Assembly (NCBI GenBank): GCA_045837725.1
Contig: JBEWZL010000209.1
Coordinates: forward strand, 186,001 to 250,000
Reading direction: 5' to 3'
Length of the DNA: 64,000 nt
Source: Vermamoeba vermiformis
Lineage: Eukaryota > Tubulinea > Echinamoebida
Part shown: piece after piece, positions 57,971 to 64,000 of the stretch
How positions within the stretch are numbered: the first letter of the stretch is position 1
How the letters are laid out: every line of letters begins with the position of its first letter
Translations under genes and position numbers: made by a program
The notes under the pieces: model-generated
The model's input: only the letters and a program-made list of their open reading frames with translations
What the model was told of the DNA's origin: nothing
The model's database searches: none

Positions 57971-60079
57971 TGGCAAATATTACAAAACAAAAGGCAAGCA
58001 TTGTAATCGCAGAAGGTAGTTGATCTCAAGATCGACCTCAAAAAAATCAACAAAAATTAACAATTATTAATATAGGTCAATTAATTACCGTCGACAAGCC
58101 TCCTACAAAACAAGCGTACAACAAATGCTTGAGCAATTTTTGGTTCGATGGCCAGAAGAATATTTTTTATTTTCGAGAACACGGACAAAAGAAAGAGAAA
58201 TCAATTCAACTCTCATTCGAACAAGGAAAATACTCACATGAAGGAGTGTCATCATCGAATATTTACGAGATTATTGTTCGCACGAGCATATTTTCATCGT
58301 TGTTTGGCTCAACCAGCTCTGCTGATTGTCATGTTGCAGTGACAGAAGAATCGCTGAAACTTCCCTTTGAAGAACAACCGTGGTTCATTGGTGCAGTCGA
58401 CAAAGGAGAACTCAAGCTGTTAGAACAAGGTACGCAGATCCGAAGCGCGATCGAAGCTAGATCCGTTTTGCAACAGACTAACACAATAATTTTGATTATT
58501 ATATAGTATAAATACTACCGCGATTTATCTTTATAGCTAATTTGTTTATTTATGAATTTCTAATAAACTTTTTATCAGCGGAGACACGCATGTTTTTCAC
58601 TCGTGCCAAGGGACCCAAAGTGTATTTACATTGGACCACTACTAAGCGCATGAAGAACCCAGAACGACCAATACTTCTCCAGTCAAATGATCTGTCGTTG
58701 GTGCTTCCTCGCGGAGAATTCATGACCGCAAAGTACAACGGTGGCGCGGTGAATTATCTCAACGAGTTTTTGTTCTATCGATGCGCCGCTGCAAATGACC
58801 TCGCTGGCTTGAAAAGAATTGTCGCTGAGAAAGGTAAGACAGCATAAAATTTTTTGACACGTGTCAACTAAAGTGTCACTCGCAATTGTAGGTGTCAATC
58901 TTGCCAGTCCAATTCTGCACGATCCAAACGTTATATCGTACTATATTAAGAATATACCAAAAGAAGACATCAACGAAGAATTAATTCTATGGTTACTCGA
59001 GCAAGGCCTGTCCATTGACAAGTACGATCCTGGTCCGAACCTCCCTTTTAGTATTAACATTTGAACTATATAGGAGCGACAAAGAGCTCATTCAATTGGC
59101 TATTTCAAAGTGCAGCGAAGTTATCGTCGAATCGTTGTTACAACGAGGGGCCTATTGTTCCGAGTCTATTGCAGCAGATGCGACGAAACGAAATCTCCCA
59201 GTCGATCGATTGAAAGTCTATTGGACGGCCTATTGCAATCAGAAACCGACATTAAGAGATTTCATGGACATTATTCAATATTACAAACAAGACATGCATC
59301 AGAAACAAGTCTTGATCATGTTGGCTTGGCAGCACGGCAACGCGGACAATTATTTCAAATTACTCCCGAAAGAGCTCGTCAAATACATCATTAGCTTTGA
59401 TCTCGGGGAATTAGAAGCGGAACAACCTTGGTTCGAGTTAGCGTTTGAAACGTACAACGGAAAATTTACAGAAATTCCGATGTACAGCGCGGATCCAGTT
59501 TTGCTCAAGTTACTGTCGTTTATATGGAGATATTGGGACGAGGCTACAACAACTTTGAAAGACTTTTTGATTCAAATTATCATCGATCAAGACTATTTTC
59601 ATAACGCGAAGACTGACGTTATGATTTGGATGCATTGGCTGGGCAAATATATTCAACGACGAGATAATTACAATGAATTCGCAGAAAAAATTCTTCGCTC
59701 TAAATTATTCGAGTTCATTTACAGCAGTCCGGATCTGACCTTGATCAAGCACTTGTTGGCAACTGGAATCTTAAAAAAAGATTGGCACACTATAGCAAAA
59801 CGAACGAAGTACAATTCATATGCACTAGTTTGGCGAGCATTTGATTACTCCAACAAAGAGCTGATCGAATTTTTATTCCGAGAAAAAATGATGCCGCTAG
59901 AAGTTAAAAACAAGACGCTAGACACGTACTTGACAGGCCACACAAAAGTTATAATCAATTTCTTTCACGAGATGATTATCAAATATAATTTTGGCGAAGA
60001 ATTTGAAAGAATACGAGCTCGGACTCCCCAGCAGCAAGTTGAGGCCGAGGAGGCGGATCCCATAGAACTTTTTCTCTGA
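57971..60079 (+). CDS. Ankyrin-like / F-box-like paralogue B
   Basis: Five exons, about 615 residues. Exon 1 MANITKQKASIVIAEG joins through an intron (58015-58075, GTAGTT...ATATAG) to QLITVDKPPTKQAYNKCLSN and FWFDGQKNIFYFREHG; this exon-1 choice is supported by paralogue A, which joins at the same codon (EG/QLITV). Later parts parallel A: AETRMFFTRAKGPKVYLHW, SNDLSLVLPRGEFMT, NDLAGLKRIVAEKGVNLASP, NEELILWLLEQGLSIDK, SKCSEVIVESLLQRGAYCSE, and LPKELVKYIISFDLGELEAE. The C-terminal half has drifted strongly from A and ends with an acidic tail. It may be a lineage-specific family involved in ubiquitin-linked recognition, judging only from the F-box-like and ankyrin-like parts. Confidence 0.72.
58855..58866. 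repeat. Intronic palindrome TGACACGTGTCA (copy 7)
   Basis: Perfect copy in an intron of paralogue B. Paralogue A's matching intron has only degenerate half-sites (GCGTGTCAT, TGACAGGTGTCA). Confidence 0.85.
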
Positions 60080-60128
60080 ATTGATGATCAGACTACTATC
60101 AAAAACAAGCTTGTTTATTATGGTACAA

Positions 60129-60540
60129 TTAAATACTTGCAATCTTTCCGCTGACGACGTTCAACGTATCGATACATTGTTGAATGTCAGGCCTTTCTTT
60201 CGGATCCGTTCTGCAGCACGAGGTGATAAGCTTGCGCAACACCAAGTCTTCGATCCCCTCTTCAATTCTAGCGACTCTCCTGCCTTCTTCGAACACTGGC
60301 ATGCGCTTACGTGTGAGCATTTCGTACAGCACGATGCCGAACCTAAAGAGAACTCATTAGCCCGCGCCTAACACACAACGAATAAATGTCAACTTTCTCG
60401 TTGTATGGATCTGTTCAAGGGAATTTAAGATCTGGATGTCATTTTATTTCTAATTGAATAGATAATACATAGCAAGTACACCGCAAGGTTGCCACAAAAC
60501 GGTGTCATCAAAGTATACACATTGCGTAGCCTTATTGATC
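60129..60540 (-). pseudogene. Truncated tyrosine-kinase-like (TKL) kinase remnant
   Basis: The last exon (60129-60343) encodes kinase subdomains IX-XI: FGIVLYEMLTRKRMPVFEEG, then KLITSCCRTDPKERPDIQQC. An upstream exon (60380-60410) gives PYNEKVDIYS, completing the DxYSFG motif. A possible third piece (VYFDDTVLWQPC) may echo subdomain VIII but lacks the APE. The N-lobe, catalytic loop and DFG are absent, and the OGDH 3' end occupies the space upstream. A dead 3' fragment is the simplest reading. Confidence 0.65.
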
Positions 60541-60558
60541 TCTGAACAGGCTGGTTAT

Positions 60559-63500
60559 TTATTTTCCAAAAGCCTGAGCCATGAATTGCTGGATCTCCAT
60601 CTTATGTCGGTCATTAGAAGCAGTCGCAGGTGAAGCAGCACTCGCTCTACCAGCATATAATGGCTCAAACTCATCACCTGAATTTTTCAAAGACATTATT
60701 CTTTGGTTTCTATGCATGCAGTATATTTTGAAATATTTATGTTTAATAGTACTCACCTCTAACTTTTCGGCCAGCAGTTTTGATGTGGAAGTACATGAAC
60801 GACCATGCGCCCATATTCTTAGGCTCTGTTATCATAAATAGTGTTAATATCGAGCTCTTAGTAATGTCCATAAAGGAAAAAAAAATTGAAGATCTCGTTA
60901 CCCTCTTGCACCCAGCACACTTGAGCATTCGGATACTTAGAAATAGTTTCAACCATTTGAGTCCAAGGGAATGGATGCAACTGTTCTACGCGCACGACAG
61001 CGACGGTCTTGTCTTGGAGCACCTTATTTCTATGATCGCGCAATTCATAGTAGACTTTGCCTGAACAGAGCAACAACTTGCGGATCTGATCGTCGGACAC
61101 CAAGTCAACATCAGTTTCAGGAATCATTGGCCTATTGAATTAGTATTATATTAATGAGCTGCTCGGAGTAACGCAAATCCTTAGGAGATTTAAAGGACTT
61201 TTCTTGCAAAAAAAAAGAAAATACTTACTGGAATCTGTTGGATCCGTCGAATTGGTTCAAGTCTGATTTGGCTTCAGGATGCCTAATTGCAAGACATGTA
61301 TTAGATTTTGTAATCTTAAGATTTGCGAGCAATTGCTATTTATCAACTTGTCACGGTCGGAATAATTGGAGAGAAGATCCACTAACGAGTGTGAAGTTGA
61401 TATATTAAAAGGGTTCACTTACTTGAGCAAGCTCTTTGGAGCGAGAACCACAAGAGGTTTGCGGAATTTACGAATGATCTGTCGTCGCAACAAGTGGAAG
61501 TAGTTGGCGGGCGTAGTAACATTGCACACTTGCCAATTAGCGGTCTAAAATAAAGTAAGCATACGACGGATCTTTCATTTGGCTACAGTTATCCAGAAAC
61601 TAATTTAATTTGAAATAAAATTATTTTTTGATTATTTTCGCATCTAAAAAAAAAAAAAAAAAAAAAAAAATTGGATCTTATGTTTTCGCGATAAAAATAA
61701 TGATATTGCGGAAGGAATGGCATATATATCGTTTGTAATATCGGAAGTATTGGGTACCTGATCTAACGAAGCCAATTCTTCTCCAGTAGGGAAGCGATCC
61801 GGATCGGAATCACACAGTTGCAAGTAACGCTCCATACGAGAGCTGCTGTGTTCAGGACCACCGCCCTCGTATCCGTGAGGCAACAACATCACTAGGCCAG
61901 ATTGGCGGTGCCATTTCTTCTCGCCAGAGGACAAGAACTGATCAATAATGACTTGGGCTCCGTTGCTAAAGTCACCGAATTCAGCTTCCCAAACAACCAA
62001 TGCATGAGGAGACTCGAGCGAATAGCCCAATTCAAAGCCAAGCACTCCGAACTCACTCAACGTGGAGTCAACAATATCAATGGAGGCCTTGGCACTGGCC
62101 AGTTGTTGAAGAGGGAACCAAGTCTTGCCTGTGTTTTGATCGTGCATGACAGCGTGACGATGAGAGAAGGGACCGCGTTGACTGTCTTGACCGGCAAGAC
62201 GGACGTGATGGCCTTCTAACAACAGAGTCCCAAAGGCCAGTGCTTCGGCAGTAGCCCAATCAAGTCCCTTGCCAGTTTGGAACATTTGCTTCTTAGCTGC
62301 GAGCAATCGACTGGACCCAAAAAATGATCGTCAGTATCAAGGTACATATGGCCGTATATGTTCATAGAAATCTTACGTCAAAATAGGATGAGGAGTGAAA
62401 CCGTCAGGGAGGCTGGTGATGACCTCTCCGATGTACTTAAGGACATCTGTAGGGGCACCAGTACATATGTTCTGGATGCGAGCATCTGTCTTGGGGCCTA
62501 AATTATACGAGTAAGCTATCTACTGCACATTGTTCAATCAATTCGAATTGTCAGATCCGATCCGATCAACGACCGACCGACGTACTCTTAAAGTCCTTCC
62601 ATTTGGACTCCAACCAGTCGCTAGCTATAGGCTTATAGCTCTTGCTCGCTTCCATAGCTTGATTCAAAGTGGCATAGATCCGTTCCTTCATGCGAGAGAA
62701 GGCGTCTTTGTTAGTGAGTCCTTCGTGGGCCAATCGTTCATAATAGTAGTCCAAAGTGGCCTTGTGTTGCGCAATGTTCTTATACATCAACGGTTGAGTG
62801 AATCTAGGTTGGTCTTGTTCGTTATGGCCAAAGCGTCTATTCATTACATTAGATCATAAAAATTTCGAAGAGAAACAGAATTTTTGTAATATTTGAAATA
62901 GCCGATTACGTACCTGTAGCAAATGAGATCAATAACTACAGATTTTTTAAACTACAAATTAAAGCCGTTAGCAAATTGGAGCGGACAGACGAATTTTCCA
63001 AATGCACCTTTTGTCTCCATTCAGTGGCCAACTGGCAAGCATGAACAACTGCTTCGGGGTCGTCTGAATTAACGTGGAATATAGGAGCGCCAATAGACTT
63101 GGCGATATCGGTGCAGTACTAAATAAAAAAATGAGGATCTGCTTTCGTCGATCGGAAAATTAATACGAACGAGAAATAGCTAAATTCTATATAATATATC
63201 ATGTTGCCAAATTAATATTCTTACTAAACCACCACGCGAGTTTTGAGGGTTGGTAGTGAACCCAACTTGATTGTTGATGACAATATGAACGGTACCTCCA
63301 GTAGTGTAGTCAGCAACACCAGCAAAGTTCAAAGTTTCCCAAACAACACCCTAGATAATGAAATAGATCAGCATTATCAAAATATTCGCGTTATCCTAGC
63401 TGTTGTACTAACTATTGGTTAGATGTTGAATTTTCGATCCGAAACTTTTTAATTAAAGGGGGAACTTACTTGACCAGCGAATGAAGCGTCTCCGTGCAAT

Positions 63501-64000
63501 TGAACAGCCATTGATTTGCTTCGCTCAACATCACCGCTGTAGTATTGTTTAGCACGTGTCTTGCCCTCAACAACTGGATCAACAGCCTCCAGGTGCGAAG
63601 GATTGGCCAAGAGCGACAAGTGCACTATCTTGCCACTGCGTGTCGGTCTGTCGTACGAGGTGCCCAAGTGATATTTGACGTCACCAGAGGCCCACTCATC
63701 GTAGATAACAGCACCTTTCTCGAACTCGTAGAACAGCACTTCGAGAGGCTTGCGCACGACGTTGCCGAGCACATTCAACCGACCTCTGTGGGCCATACCA
63801 ATCACAATTGATTCCACGCCAACGTTAGCAGCTGTATCGATCATAGCTTTCATGCCAGGGATCAACGCTTCGCAACCTTCCAGACCAAATCTAAAACAGG
63901 ATCGTTATTCACTTAGAAATTGGTAATTATTTAAATAAAATTGGAAATATCGTCAACATAGATAATAGTTGAAGTGTAGTACGCTAATAATCAGGCCTTA
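60559..64000 (-). CDS. OGDH: 2-oxoglutarate dehydrogenase E1 (3' part; gene continues beyond window)
   Basis: Thiamine-diphosphate-dependent E1 of the mitochondrial 2-oxoglutarate complex (TCA cycle). Exons in order: [203 protein letters not shown], and C-terminal [16 protein letters not shown] ending [11 protein letters not shown]. ThDP/Mg motif (GDAS...NNQ) and catalytic His residues are present. The N-terminus with its presequence lies beyond 64000. About 13 exons are visible. One intron contains a 25-base A run (61646-61670). Confidence 0.95.
61646..61670 (+). repeat. 25-nt poly(A) run in an OGDH intron
   Basis: Uninterrupted A run on the plus strand (poly(T) in the OGDH transcript), near an acceptor side. 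Probably slippage; no target duplication flanks it. Confidence 0.8.

Noticed and set aside
61646-61670. Poly(A) run as the tail of a retroposed copy
   Set aside because: It lies in an intron with no matching gene body beside it and no target duplication; slippage is simpler.

Overview
The window is eukaryotic nuclear DNA, compact and rich in introns. About 27 protein genes sit on both strands with spacers of roughly 50-600 bp. Almost every gene is broken by short introns, mostly 45-80 nt, with GTAAG/GTACG/GTATG donors, TAG or CAG acceptors and often a CTAAC-like branch point. Asn-rich tracts, a mix of animal-like genes (FANCD2, ITFG2 of KICSTOR, UBE2S) and widely shared families (GH35, LEA-2, MscS), and an adenylate-kinase/mRNA-capping fusion suggest a free-living protist, perhaps amoeba-like. 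I cannot place it more closely from sequence alone.

Layout: 0-13 kb holds FANCD2 (5' part, minus), an HMG-box protein, alanyl-tRNA synthetase with a presequence, a 616-bp MITE inserted 30 bp upstream of its start, NF-YA, and a DENN plus armadillo-repeat fusion. 13-25 kb holds a very divergent long-tailed centromeric histone H3, a SAM methyltransferase, the APC/C E2 UBE2S, U1-70K, a GH35 beta-galactosidase, ITFG2 and a LIM protein. 25-39 kb holds a Kelch/F-box/Ras-like GTPase fusion, a PARP-zinc-finger/F-box protein, an RNase Z-like enzyme, an LEA-2 membrane protein, a 15-PGDH-like SDR, an orphan, prefoldin subunit 1 (with a 7-nt microexon) and the adenylate kinase/capping enzyme fusion. 39-53 kb holds a DDT/WHIM chromatin protein, a UBA1-like E1 lacking the usual catalytic residues, a tandem-repeat coiled-coil protein, an EGF-repeat surface protein and an MscS channel with an EF-hand. 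53-60 kb is a rearranged accessory locus: two ankyrin-like paralogues, inverted-repeat arms around a membrane-protein gene, gene fragments and a small secreted protein. 60-64 kb holds a kinase remnant and the 3' part of mitochondrial 2-oxoglutarate dehydrogenase E1.

Themes: chromosome and cell-cycle machinery (cenH3, UBE2S, FANCD2, DDT protein), ubiquitin-related proteins (UBE2S, pseudo-E1, two adjacent F-box genes) and mRNA processing (U1-70K, capping enzyme) dominate. The strongest leads are the cenH3, the pseudo-E1, the Kelch/F-box/GTPase fusion, a 12-bp palindrome TGACACGTGTCA that recurs inside introns, and the 53-60 kb duplicated locus. All exon boundaries were read by eye from splice signals and protein alignment from memory.
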